64,000 nt of DNA, from positions 124,001 to 188,000 of the forward strand of contig NZ_VIUH01000004.1 in assembly GCF_007993865.1 (NCBI RefSeq), in the 5' to 3' direction. Made by a program: the position numbers and the translations under genes. Of this stretch, positions 36,514-44,166 are shown piece after piece; the first letter of the stretch is position 1, and the number at the start of each line of letters is the position of its first letter. This stretch comes from Pseudomonas sp. SJZ079 (GTDB lineage: Bacteria; Pseudomonadota; Gammaproteobacteria; Pseudomonadales; Pseudomonadaceae). The notes under the pieces were generated by a model. The model saw only the letters and a list, made by a program, of their open reading frames with translations, had not been told where the DNA came from and ran no database searches.

Positions 36514-36972
36514 ATGGATGGTGGTGATCTGCTTGAGCATCTACGGGCCGAAAATGCGCGCTTGATCGCTCTGTTGGAAGCGCATGGTATTGAGTGGCGT
36601 TTGCCTGACGAGCCGTCGCAAGTTGAACCGGCTAGCCCACCTCCACTGTTAAGTTCGAGTCTAGACACGGATGCAAAGCTGGCGCTGTTCAAACGACTGT
36701 TCCGGGGCCGAGCCGATGTGTTCCCAGTGCGCTGGGAAAGCAGGGCCGGTAAATCGGGCTATTCGCCCGCTTGCGCCAATGAGTGGCGAGCGGGTGTGTG
36801 CGAGAAGCCACGGATCAAATGTGGGGATTGCTCGTACCGTCAGCTCCTGCCGCTGACCGATCAGGTGCTCTATAGGCACCTGGCCGGAGAGATTGTCATC
36901 GGCGTTTACCCGTTGTTACCGGACGACTCCTGCTACTTCCTAGCGGTGGATTTTGACGAGGCCGATTGGCGC
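36514..36972 (+). pseudogene. N-terminal fragment of a TOTE-type archaeo-eukaryotic primase/helicase protein
   Basis: The frame encodes about 153 residues that match the start of large proteins annotated as TOTE conflict system primase domain. There is an N-terminal heptad-like helix (LEHLRAENARLIALLEAHGI), then AKLALFKRLFRGRADVFPVRWES. A four-Cys cluster follows (C87, C96, C103, C106 in PACANEW...VCEKPRIKCGDC). The text ends in LAVDFDEADW, whose Asp146 and Asp148 fit primase motif I (DhD). The gene is cut right after this motif by the IS21 element; the open frame runs to 36990 inside the IS. The remaining primase motifs and helicase are absent, so it cannot function. Confidence 0.72.
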
Positions 36973-39323
36973 GTGCGGATTCCACGCTGACTCGGACACC
37001 GATTCCACGGCCATCCGGACACTTTTCTGGCAGGCAGCTACGCAGGATTTCTTCACTACCATCGGCCTCTTTTTCGAAGCAAAGAGGTCGTCGTGGAGCG
37101 TCTATCCATGCGTAAAATCCGAGAGGTGTTGCGCCTCAAGTTCGACTGCGGCCTGTCCGTGCGCAAGATCGCCCGCAGCCTGGGTATTGGCCACAGCAGT
37201 GCCGGCGATTACCTCTGTCGCTTTGCCGCCAGCGGCCTCACCTGGCCCTGTTCGTTGTCCGATGCAGCGCTGGAGCAGCAGCTGTTCCCACCGGCCCCTG
37301 CGGTGCCCAGCGAGCAGCGGCCACTGCCCGATTGGTCTTGGGTGCATGCCGAGCTACGTCGTCCCGGCGTGACCCTGGCCCTGCTCTGGCAGGAGTACCG
37401 CCTGAGCCAGCCGCAGGGCTTTCAGTACAGCTGGTTCTGCGAACACTATCGGGCCTGGCAGGGCAAACTGGACGTGGTGATGCGCCAGGAGCACCGCGTC
37501 GGCGAGAAGCTGTTCGTCGACTACGCCGGGCAGACGGTGCCGGTGATTGATCGCCACAGTGGCGAGATTCGTCAGGCCCAAGTGTTTGTCGCAGTGTTGG
37601 GTGCTTCCAGCTACACCTTCGCCGAAGCGACCTGGTCGCAGCAGTTGCCGGACTGGCTGGGCTCGCACACCCGCTGCTTTGCCTTTCTCGGCGGAGTGCC
37701 GGAGATCGTGGTACCGGACAACCTGCGCAGCGCGGTGAGCAAGAGTCATCGCTACGAGCCGGACATCAACCCCAGCTACCGCGACCTGGCCGAGCACTAC
37801 AGCGTGGCGGTGGTGCCCGCGCGAGCCCGTAAGCCGCGCGACAAGGCCAAGGCCGAGGTCGGCGAGCAGGTGGTCGAGCGCTGGATCCTCGCCGCCCTGC
37901 GCAACCGGCAGTTCTTCTCTCTGGACGAACTCAACAGCGCTATCTCCGTATTGCTGGAGCGACTCAATCGACGCTTGTTTCGCAAACTGCCTGGCTCCCG
38001 ACAATCGGCCTTCGAGGCTCTGGATCGTCCGGCGCTGCGCCCCCTGCCGGAGTAACCCTACGTCTATGCCGTGTGGAAGAAGGCGCGGGTGCACATCGAC
38101 TACCACGTCGAGGTCGATGGGCATTACTACTCGGTGCCGTATCAACTGGTGAAGAAGCAGCTGGAGGTGCGCCTGACGGCGCGCACGGTGGAGTGCTTCC
38201 ACGCCAACCAGCGGGTGGCCAGCCACCTGCGCTCAATGCACAAGGGCAGGCACAGCACGCAAGCCGAGCACATGCCCAAGAGCCATCGCGAGCATGCCAA
38301 GTGGACGCCGCAACGGCTGATCCGCTGGGCCGAGCAGACCGGGCCGAACACCGCCAGCGTGATCAGTCACATCCTTGAGCGGCGCATCCACCCGACCCAC
38401 GGCTACCGGGCCTGCCTGGGCATCCTGCGTCTGGGCAAGACCCACGGCGACGTGCGTCTGGAGTTGGCCTGCCGGCGCGCCCTCAGTCTCGGCGCGTGCA
38501 GCTACAAGAGCCTCGAATCGATCCTGCGCCAGGGGCTGGAAAACCTGCCATTGGCTCAAGCCAACCTGTCTCTGCTACCGGACGATCACGCCAACCTGCG
38601 TGGCCCCGGCTACTACCACTGACCCCAAGGAATCCCACCATGCTGTCTCATCCGATCCTGGACAAGCTGCAAACCCTGCGCCTGCACGGCATGCTCAAGG
38701 CGCTGAATGAACAACTGAAAACCCCGGACATCGACAGCCTGAGCTTCGAAGAACGCCTCGGCCTGCTGGTCGACCGCGAGCTGACCGAGCGCGACGACAA
38801 GCGTCTGAGTAGCCGTCTGCGCCAGGCCAGGCTACGGCACTCGGCCTGCATCGAAGACATCGACTACCGCAGCCCGCGCGGGCTGGATAAGGCGCTGATC
38901 CTGCAACTGAGCAGCGGCCAGTGGCTGCGCGACGGCCTCAACCTGATCATCGGCGGCCCCACCGGCGTCGGTAAAACCTGGCTGGCCTGTGCCCTGGCCC
39001 ACCAGGCCTGCCGGGCCGGCTATCGCGTGCGCTACCTGCGCCTGCCACGTTTGCTGGAAGAGCTGGGTCTGGCCCATGGCGACGGCCGCTTCGCTAAGTT
39101 GATGAGCAGCTACGCCAAGACCGACCTGCTGATCCTCGACGACTGGGGCCAGGCCCCGTTCACTGCCGGGCAACGGCGCGACATGCTGGAGCTACTGGAC
39201 GACCGTTACGGCCAGCGCTCGACCATCGTCACCAGCCAGATGACGGTGGACAACTGGCACGAACTGATCGGCGATCCGACCCTGGCCGACGCCATCCTCG
39301 ACCGCCTGGTGCACAACGCTTAT
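36972..39323 (+). mobile_element. Defective IS21-family insertion sequence, right end missing
   Basis: The left end begins near TGCGGATTCCACGCTGACTC (36,974) and shows repeated GATTCCACG and CGGACAC units within the first 50 bp, as expected for IS21 multiple terminal repeats. It encodes istA (broken) and istB. No matching inverted terminal repeat is found after istB. Instead the sequence runs straight from istB codon 228 into a relE remnant at about 39,324. The element therefore lost its right end by deletion and should be immobile. Confidence 0.8.
37093..38622 (+). pseudogene. istA: IS21 transposase IstA, interrupted by an in-frame stop
   Basis: The N-terminal part (37,093-38,055) has the helix-turn-helix MRKIREVLRLKFDCGLSVRK and the DDE integrase core (KLFVDYAG, VPDNLRSAV, KAKAEVGEQVVERW). 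A TAA at 38,053-38,055 follows PLPE, and the same frame continues PYVYAVWKKARVHIDYHVEV to 38,622. Homologues read through here, so a single-codon nonsense mutation splits a transposase of about 509 residues. The DDE core precedes the stop but the C-terminal domain is lost. Confidence 0.85.
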
Positions 39324-39347
39324 CTGCACGCGTTGCCCGACTGCTAG
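38640..39347 (+). CDS. istB: IS21 ATPase IstB, C-terminally truncated and fused to a relE fragment
   Basis: A 235-residue frame encoding the AAA+ helper of IstA: Walker A GGPTGVGKTW (about 107-115) and Walker B DLLILDDWGQ. Residues up to about 228 (DRLVHNAY) are IstB. The last seven, LHALPDC, are a relE coding segment (LHSLPDC in the intact toxin), and the TAG replaces the RelE Tyr51 codon. IstB proteins normally run on for another 10-25 residues. ATG 38640 lies after a weak CAAGGAAT site. Confidence 0.85.
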   Translation: MLSHPILDKLQTLRLHGMLKALNEQLKTPDIDSLSFEERLGLLVDRELTERDDKRLSSRLRQARLRHSACIEDIDYRSPRGLDKALILQLSSGQWLRDGLNLIIGGPTGVGKTWLACALAHQACRAGYRVRYLRLPRLLEELGLAHGDGRFAKLMSSYAKTDLLILDDWGQAPFTAGQRRDMLELLDDRYGQRSTIVTSQMTVDNWHELIGDPTLADAILDRLVHNAYLHALPDC

Positions 39348-39482
39348 ACGAGTAAGCTGCGCTGCAGCGGCTATCGGTTGGTCTACCAGGTGCTTGAGCA
39401 TGAGGTGGTGGTGTTTATGGTGGCGGCTGATCGGCGTGAGCGTGAGCAGGCTTACCACAAGGCTACCGAACGCCTCAAATAG
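39324..39482 (+). pseudogene. relE remnant (second copy, 3' half)
   Basis: In frame with istB, the sequence reads LHALPDC-stop-TSKLRCSGYRLVYQVLEHEV...REREQAYHKATERLK-stop. This aligns residue for residue with the C-terminal half of RelE at 36,177-36,464. The 5' half is gone and an internal TAG sits at Tyr51. The Lys52 position is Thr, so catalysis would be lost even with readthrough. Confidence 0.9.
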
Positions 39483-39535
39483 CAGCGAATGGGCCAGCTG
39501 TTTACCTGCGGTTGGCAGAAGGTTGCCTCGACGCG

Positions 39536-39800
39536 ATGACTGTGCCGATCAGCTGGAGCGCCTACGGGCCGAAATGTCCGCCAGGTTGCCCTGCTGGAAA
39601 CCCATGGCATTGAAAGGCGGGTGCCGGTTGCGTCGCCAAGTCCTGCCCCGGTCGTGCAGCTCCGCCGTTGAGCCTGAAGCTCGACTCGGATGCCAAACTG
39701 GCACTGTTCAGCGATTGTTCCGAGGCCGAACCGTTGTGTTTGCGCTGCGCTGGGGTAGCAAGTTCGGCGAATCGGACTGCTCGCCTGAGCTTCCTCCGAG
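39536..39800 (+). pseudogene. Decayed second copy of the TOTE-type 5' end
   Basis: Downstream of the relE remnant the order repeats that at 36,465-36,972. DQLERLRAEMSARL, AKLALF and RLFRGRTVVFALRW are recognisable in two or more frames, so several frameshifts have accumulated. It parallels LEHLRAENARLIAL, AKLALF and RLFRGRADVFPVRW of the first copy. Resemblance fades after about 39,800. Confidence 0.7.
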
Positions 39801-40607
39801 ACCAGGCGCTGCGACGAGTCATAGTGGGCTATGGCGAAAAGTGGTAACGCCGCATCAGGGAGCCGGATGCCGAAATTGACCAATTGAACTAGCCACACAG
39901 GCCATTGCTAAGAACAGGGGTTGGTACGCCCTGGCATCGGGTAGTGAGATAAGGTGATGTACCTCGCCCCGATTTTCTAGGCACTATCCAACCTTAGTGT
40001 GGATTAGCTAGGGTTGCGGGCAATTGCGCGACCGTACTGAGGGGAGCGGACATCAGAAAGCACTGAGGGGAGCCGTGGCTCCCCTCAAATATTGCTGCAT
40101 GATTTTTTATTATTTAACGGTCTGTTGTTATTTTTATTGATCGTTATGTCGAACAAGATTTTTATGATCCCAAAGGGATCAAGGGAAAACGTATTTTTTT
40201 GAACGATGGTGTGTCCATAGTCACTTAGCGATCCAACCAGTTCAGCTACCTCAGGGTAGTTTTATTATTTTTGTCTGGTCGCCGGGTCAATCACCGGTAC
40301 AGCGTACCCTCGCCAAAAAAATCTGTTTGCTACTCATCTGCTTGTTGTTTTTGTTATCTCAGAATCGAGTCGTTTCTTGCTGCTGATTTTATTATTGTTG
40401 TCCGTATAACAAAGCATCGTCCGTGCCAATTTTATATTTTCCTTATAAATCAATATTTTATAAAAATTATGACTGAAGCATCGCTCACAAATTCGCCACC
40501 TCTGTTCCTGTCCTACTCGGCTTCGTTACCTGGGCGTGGGGGCAGTAACACGCAGCGCGCAATCTGGTGGGTGCTGCTCAGGTGCGGTGTATCTGACTGC
40601 TGGCAGA
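39801..40607. other. Gene-poor, partly AT-rich stretch
   Basis: No convincing gene. Between about 40,095 and 40,480 the base composition drops well below the GC-rich surroundings, with long T and A runs. A plus-strand frame at 40,271-40,612 (113 codons) has an unusual Cys/Phe/Ile-rich composition with no recognisable domain and is not called. A perfect hairpin lies at 40,065-40,086. Confidence 0.4.
40065..40086 (+). terminator. Perfect 10-bp hairpin, possible terminator
   Basis: GAGGGGAGCC-GT-GGCTCCCCTC, followed by AAATATTG. ACTGAGGGGAGC also occurs once upstream at about 40,036 as a direct repeat. There is no clear U-run; it may end transcription of decayed genes or be a remnant repeat end. 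Confidence 0.4.
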
Positions 40608-40625
40608 TATAGCGGATGTCTTACA
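40608..40625 (+). promoter_or_regulatory. GacA-type upstream activating sequence, imperfect
   Basis: TATAGCGGATGTCTTACA compared with the known rsm-gene UAS TGTAAGNNATNNCTTACA: the right half and central AT are exact, and the left half has three mismatches. It lies about 60-75 bp upstream of the expected start of sRNA copy 2, the usual distance. The corresponding position of copy 1 keeps only TACA. Confidence 0.4.
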
Positions 40626-40679
40626 CGGGTTGGAGGCGTTGGCTGCTAGTGCGCTGGGATACAGACCACTAATCTGTGC

Positions 40680-40794
40680 ACATCCTCTGAAGCGCAGGAT
40701 ACGCTCAGAATCATGGATGATTGACCATAGCTAGGATAGCTACCGATAGGATGTTGGGATGGTCAGGAAAAAAACCCGCCTCGGCGGGTTTTTT
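40680..40794 (+). ncRNA. Candidate RsmX/RsmY-type regulatory RNA, copy 2
   Basis: Homologous to the unit at 35,715-35,829. It has six GGA motifs (40,697; 40,715; 40,734; 40,749; 40,757; 40,766). The first is in the loop of AGCG-CAGGATA-CGCT (40,691-40,705). The third is the loop of AGCTA-GGA-TAGCT (40,729-40,741). The TGACCAT/ATGGTCA stem is conserved (40,722-40,728 with 40,759-40,765), followed by a terminator hairpin ACCCGCC/GGCGGGT and T run. Where the copies differ, the stems and GGA motifs are kept, which is what selection for an RNA would produce. The 5' end is estimated. Confidence 0.68.
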
Positions 40795-41355
40795 GTTGCC
40801 TGTGAAAAATGGCTTCAACGCAGTCTTGCCGATTGCGCTGCAAGCTATCGCTTATCTACCGCCAAACAATCCTGCCCGAATTCAATGCAAAAGTGCCATG
40901 AGAGGAAGATCTCGTCCGCCATGCGTGGGCTCACGCACAGGTAGCCATGCGCAAGGGTACCGCCGGAGATAGATCACAAGGGGTCGTGTGGAGGAAAGCA
41001 GGGCTATCCATGTCGCGACAGGATAAGCACCGACCTGGGCTGGGCAGTATTGCCAAGTGCTGTGTGACCAATGGCGACTGGGTAATAGGTCAGCCTGGCG
41101 TGCATGACGCTCGCTGTTTTCTCCTGACTCACCCACCGGGTCGGCATCCTGGATCGCCCGAACGGTGACTGCGGAGGGCGAAATCGCACAGATGTTGGTA
41201 ATCCCGTCAGTCCTCAGCGTGCTTGGTGGCGAGATTGACCCTGACGCAGAACGCCCGAGTAGCCGTTGCAATAATAAGCATAACGAAGAGGCCAGCCTGA
41301 GTCGCGACGATGCACCACGCGCCTATCAGGTTCGGAAGATACGCATGGGATCCTT
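40795..41355. other. Intergenic stretch before the BCCT-like gene, no gene recognised
   Basis: Frames of 60-130 codons occur on both strands but none shows a recognisable domain, good start context or codon pattern like the neighbours. The promoter of the following gene should lie near its right end. Confidence 0.35.
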
Positions 41356-42522
41356 ATGAATAGTATTTTGTCAGTCGCGATTATTGCCCTGTTAGCCAGT
41401 ACCCTGTTTGTGCTCGTGCGCTGGGGGAACGAGCGCTGTCTAGGGCCTGAGCCGGTGAGTCTGTTCACCTTCCTGGCCATTCTGTTTACCTCTGGCCTCG
41501 ACATGGGGCTGATTATCTTTCCCCTGACCGAGTTCCCGGTGTATGCCAAGGAAGCCGCATACCAGTTCGCCAACCCTTTAGCCGTTGAGTTTGGCTTTTG
41601 GGGCTTTCTGATTTGGGCTTTTTACTTCATCACGACGTTTTATTTCTGCGTGATAGAACCCCGGGTCAAGTTCTTCGAATTAAGGCCGGTAAAAATCGTC
41701 AACAACCTGGTGATTGTCGCGACCTGTGCATTCACCGCCTACCTGTTTCTGGTGAACATCGCCTGGTATGCGCCGGAACTCGGTGACACTTGGAGCTACC
41801 TGGTTGTGCTGGCCATCTTGTTAGCGGCGGCCTACTCGAGTACCGATATCAAGTATTTGAAAGTTCTCAGCGTCGCCTCAACCTGGCTGTTCTTCGCGTT
41901 GATTGGCGGAATGTGGCTGATGGCAGATATTGGCTTGAGCTACTTTTCCGAGGCGAGCACGGCGATTGCTTCCGGCTACTTCGCCAATCTGCATAAATTT
42001 GTTCTGCCCCTGAGCGACTACCATGCCTTCTACCTGTTCTGGTGGTTTGCCTGGAGTGTGATGATCGGTCAGTTCGTCGCGCGGTTTGTCGGCGGTATCA
42101 AAACCTATCAACTGTTGTTGGCGCTGCTGGTGATCCCGTCAATACCCTTGGCAGTCTGGTTTTCCGTGCTCTATTACTATTTTGCCAATGCTATCGAGAT
42201 CACCCTGTTCTGGAAGCTGGCGATGGTCACAGTCGGGGTTATCTTCGTGATCAACTCGGTCGACTCCCTGGTGCGGCTGTACACCGACAATTTGGGGATC
42301 AGTGTCGAGAAGTTGGGTCGCTCCAGGTTTATCCTGCTCAACGTAGTCGTTCTGGCCACCCTGGTGCTGCTGTTCAAGTTCACCCCGTTCGAGATTCAGT
42401 GGGTGGGGCTGATCGTGATTGCGTTGTATGCGGCGGCGATAGTGACCATGGCGCTACGCCACAGACCTGCGCTGGCGGCTATCTCGCAGCGGGCCACGGC
42501 AGCGGCTGAACGTGTAGGTTGA
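41356..42522 (+). CDS. Divergent, short BCCT-family (betaine/choline/carnitine) transporter-like membrane protein
   Basis: A 388-residue protein with about ten hydrophobic segments. LFTSGLDMGLIIFPLTEFP recalls the BCCT glycine stretch (GMGIGLMFYGVAEP). YHAFYLFWWFAWSVMIGQFVARFVGGI recalls the BCCT Trp-rich signature ([26 protein letters not shown]), and LLVIPSIPLAVWFSVL matches the following segment. Canonical members exceed 500 residues, so this is shortened, and the aromatic box is only partly kept. Substrate unknown; an osmolyte or quaternary amine is plausible. The start context is weak (GGGATCC upstream). Confidence 0.6.
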   Translation: MNSILSVAIIALLASTLFVLVRWGNERCLGPEPVSLFTFLAILFTSGLDMGLIIFPLTEFPVYAKEAAYQFANPLAVEFGFWGFLIWAFYFITTFYFCVIEPRVKFFELRPVKIVNNLVIVATCAFTAYLFLVNIAWYAPELGDTWSYLVVLAILLAAAYSSTDIKYLKVLSVASTWLFFALIGGMWLMADIGLSYFSEASTAIASGYFANLHKFVLPLSDYHAFYLFWWFAWSVMIGQFVARFVGGIKTYQLLLALLVIPSIPLAVWFSVLYYYFANAIEITLFWKLAMVTVGVIFVINSVDSLVRLYTDNLGISVEKLGRSRFILLNVVVLATLVLLFKFTPFEIQWVGLIVIALYAAAIVTMALRHRPALAAISQRATAAAERVG

Positions 42523-42683
42523 GTGTGGATTGCGAGGACAGTCGCTTCGCTCGAGAGGACGCGCTGTGAGCCAGCCCGGGTGCGCCGACGTTGCTGCTGA
42601 AGGGTTGGCTTGTGCAGGCTGATGTCGGGGATGGATAGTCGCTCGGCTGACGCTTGCGGCACAGTGCACCGGCACCATCCATG

Positions 42684-42715
42684 AAAAAGCCGCCCTTGAA
42701 GAGGCGGCTTTTTTC
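42684..42715. terminator. Bidirectional intrinsic terminator
   Basis: AAAAAGCCGCC-CTTGAAGA-GGCGGCTTTTTT. It has a T run on plus and an A run that becomes a T run on minus. It lies between the BCCT-like gene and the convergent acyltransferase gene and can serve both. Confidence 0.9.
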
Positions 42716-42823
42716 GTCTGGCAGTGCGACTGGGCTATCGCGCTCTGCGTCACTCACGCCATCAGTCTATAAACCGTCCTAGACGCGCTTGCGGGCGCTC
42801 TAGCACCGCTATTTCAGTTTTAT

Positions 42824-43597
42824 TCAGACCGCTTCGCGAGAGCCATTGCTCAAGACTTCAGGGGCAAGGGCGCCGATGTCCTGTTGAGCCTGGCTGATCC
42901 AGGCGAAGGCGCGGTCATTCAGCTCGGCAATGGCGCGAGGGCCGGAACCTTCGGCATAGAGCACGGGGCCGATCACGACTTGAATGGTACCGGGCGTTTT
43001 GTTCCAGCCCTGTTTCGGCCAGAACTCACCGGCGTTGTGCGCGATGGGCAGCACCGGTAGGTTGGCGTTGACCGCCAGTGCCGCGCCGCCACGCGAGAAC
43101 TTGCCGATCTGGCCAGTGGGAATGCGCGTCCCCTCGGGAAAAATCAGCACCCAGGCGCCCTGCTCCAGACGTTCGTGGCCCTGCTTGGCCAGCTGCTTGA
43201 GTGCGGCTTTCGGATTGCTGCGGTCAATCGCAATGGGTTTGAGCATGGCCATCGCCCAGCCGAAGAACGGCAGGTACAGCAGCTCGCGTTTGAGCACCTG
43301 ACTCAGTGGCTCGAACTGGGCTGAGAGGTAAAAGGTTTCCCAAGTGCTCTGGTGTTTGGCGAGAATCACGCAGGGGGTCGCCGGGATATTTTCCAGGCCT
43401 TTGACTTCATAACGAATGCCCAGCAGCACCTTGCTCAACCAGACGGCGCAACGGCACCAAGTCTGGTTGACGAAACGATAGCGAGCGCGAAACGCCAGGA
43501 AGGGGGCGACGAAGAAGCTGAGGGTACACCAGAGCAAGGCGCTGGAAGACAGCAGCAGGTAAAAGAGGAAAATTCTGAAGGCCCGCACTGTCGACAT
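42824..43597 (-). CDS. 1-acyl-glycerol-3-phosphate acyltransferase (PlsC/LptA-type)
   Basis: A 257-residue membrane-bound acyltransferase. The N-terminal hydrophobic helix precedes the HX4(D/E) catalytic motif KHQSTWE, then FEPLSQVLKRELL, PIAIDRS and FPEGTR. It makes phosphatidic acid from lysophosphatidic acid. It corresponds to P. aeruginosa PA0005 (lptA). ATG 43597 gives the family start MSTV; the longer frame overlaps gmhB. It is co-directional with gmhB (35 bp). Confidence 0.9.
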   Translation of the reverse strand: MSTVRAFRIFLFYLLLSSSALLWCTLSFFVAPFLAFRARYRFVNQTWCRCAVWLSKVLLGIRYEVKGLENIPATPCVILAKHQSTWETFYLSAQFEPLSQVLKRELLYLPFFGWAMAMLKPIAIDRSNPKAALKQLAKQGHERLEQGAWVLIFPEGTRIPTGQIGKFSRGGAALAVNANLPVLPIAHNAGEFWPKQGWNKTPGTIQVVIGPVLYAEGSGPRAIAELNDRAFAWISQAQQDIGALAPEVLSNGSREAV

Positions 43598-43632
43598 AGG
43601 AACTTTTACCGTTGCAGGCCAAGCCTGCTCTA

Positions 43633-44163
43633 TCAATGGAGAAGGTGTTCGGCGACCGCCGCCAGATCATCGAATACCAGAGTGCCCGGTGGCAATGGCT
43701 GGGCCAGGGTGCGTTCGCCTTTACCGGTCTTGACCAGCACCGGCTGACAGTCGACGGCTTGTGCAGCTTTCAGGTCACCAGCGCTATCGCCGACGAACCA
43801 TAAGCCGGTCAGGGCAACCCGATAATGCGCGGCGATCTGCTGGAGCAAGCCGGGTTTGGGTTTGCGACAGTCACAGCCGTCATCCGGGCCATGCGGACAG
43901 TGGACGATCAAACCGAGCTGGCCGCCCTGCTCCGCCACCAACTGGCGCAGATGATCATGCATGGCCTGCAGGGTTGCCGGATCGTAATAGCCGCGCGCCA
44001 AGCCAGACTGGTTAGTCGCCACGGCCACTGTCCAGCCCGCCTTGGATAAGCGGGCAATCGCCTCGACCGCACCGGGTAGAGGAATCCACTCATCCAACGA
44101 CTTTATATAGGCGTCGGAGTCGTAATTGATCACGCCGTCGCGATCGAGGATCAGCAGCTTCAT
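43633..44163 (-). CDS. gmhB: D-glycero-beta-D-manno-heptose-1,7-bisphosphate 7-phosphatase
   Basis: A 176-residue HAD phosphatase of ADP-heptose synthesis for the LPS inner core. Motif I is LDRDGVIN (Asp7 and Asp9), motif II is ATNQSG, and the zinc loop Cys/His is CPHGPDDGCDCRKPKPGLL. It lies 3 bp after glyS on the same strand. Confidence 0.93.
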   Translation of the reverse strand: MKLLILDRDGVINYDSDAYIKSLDEWIPLPGAVEAIARLSKAGWTVAVATNQSGLARGYYDPATLQAMHDHLRQLVAEQGGQLGLIVHCPHGPDDGCDCRKPKPGLLQQIAAHYRVALTGLWFVGDSAGDLKAAQAVDCQPVLVKTGKGERTLAQPLPPGTLVFDDLAAVAEHLLH

Positions 44164-44166
44164 CGC

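Noticed and set aside
40271..40612. 113-codon plus-strand frame in the AT-rich block
   Set aside because: No recognisable domain, no ribosome binding site, odd Cys/Phe/Ser-rich composition, and it ends next to the sRNA promoter region.
40882..41271. 129-codon minus-strand frame upstream of the BCCT-like gene
   Set aside because: No domain and no start context; overlapping frames of similar length occur on the other strand.
35424..42823. CRISPR array or prophage in the island
   Set aside because: No regularly spaced repeats and no phage structural, integrase or lysis genes; the only long repeats are the two sRNA units, the relE/TOTE cassette and a 21-bp tandem pair.
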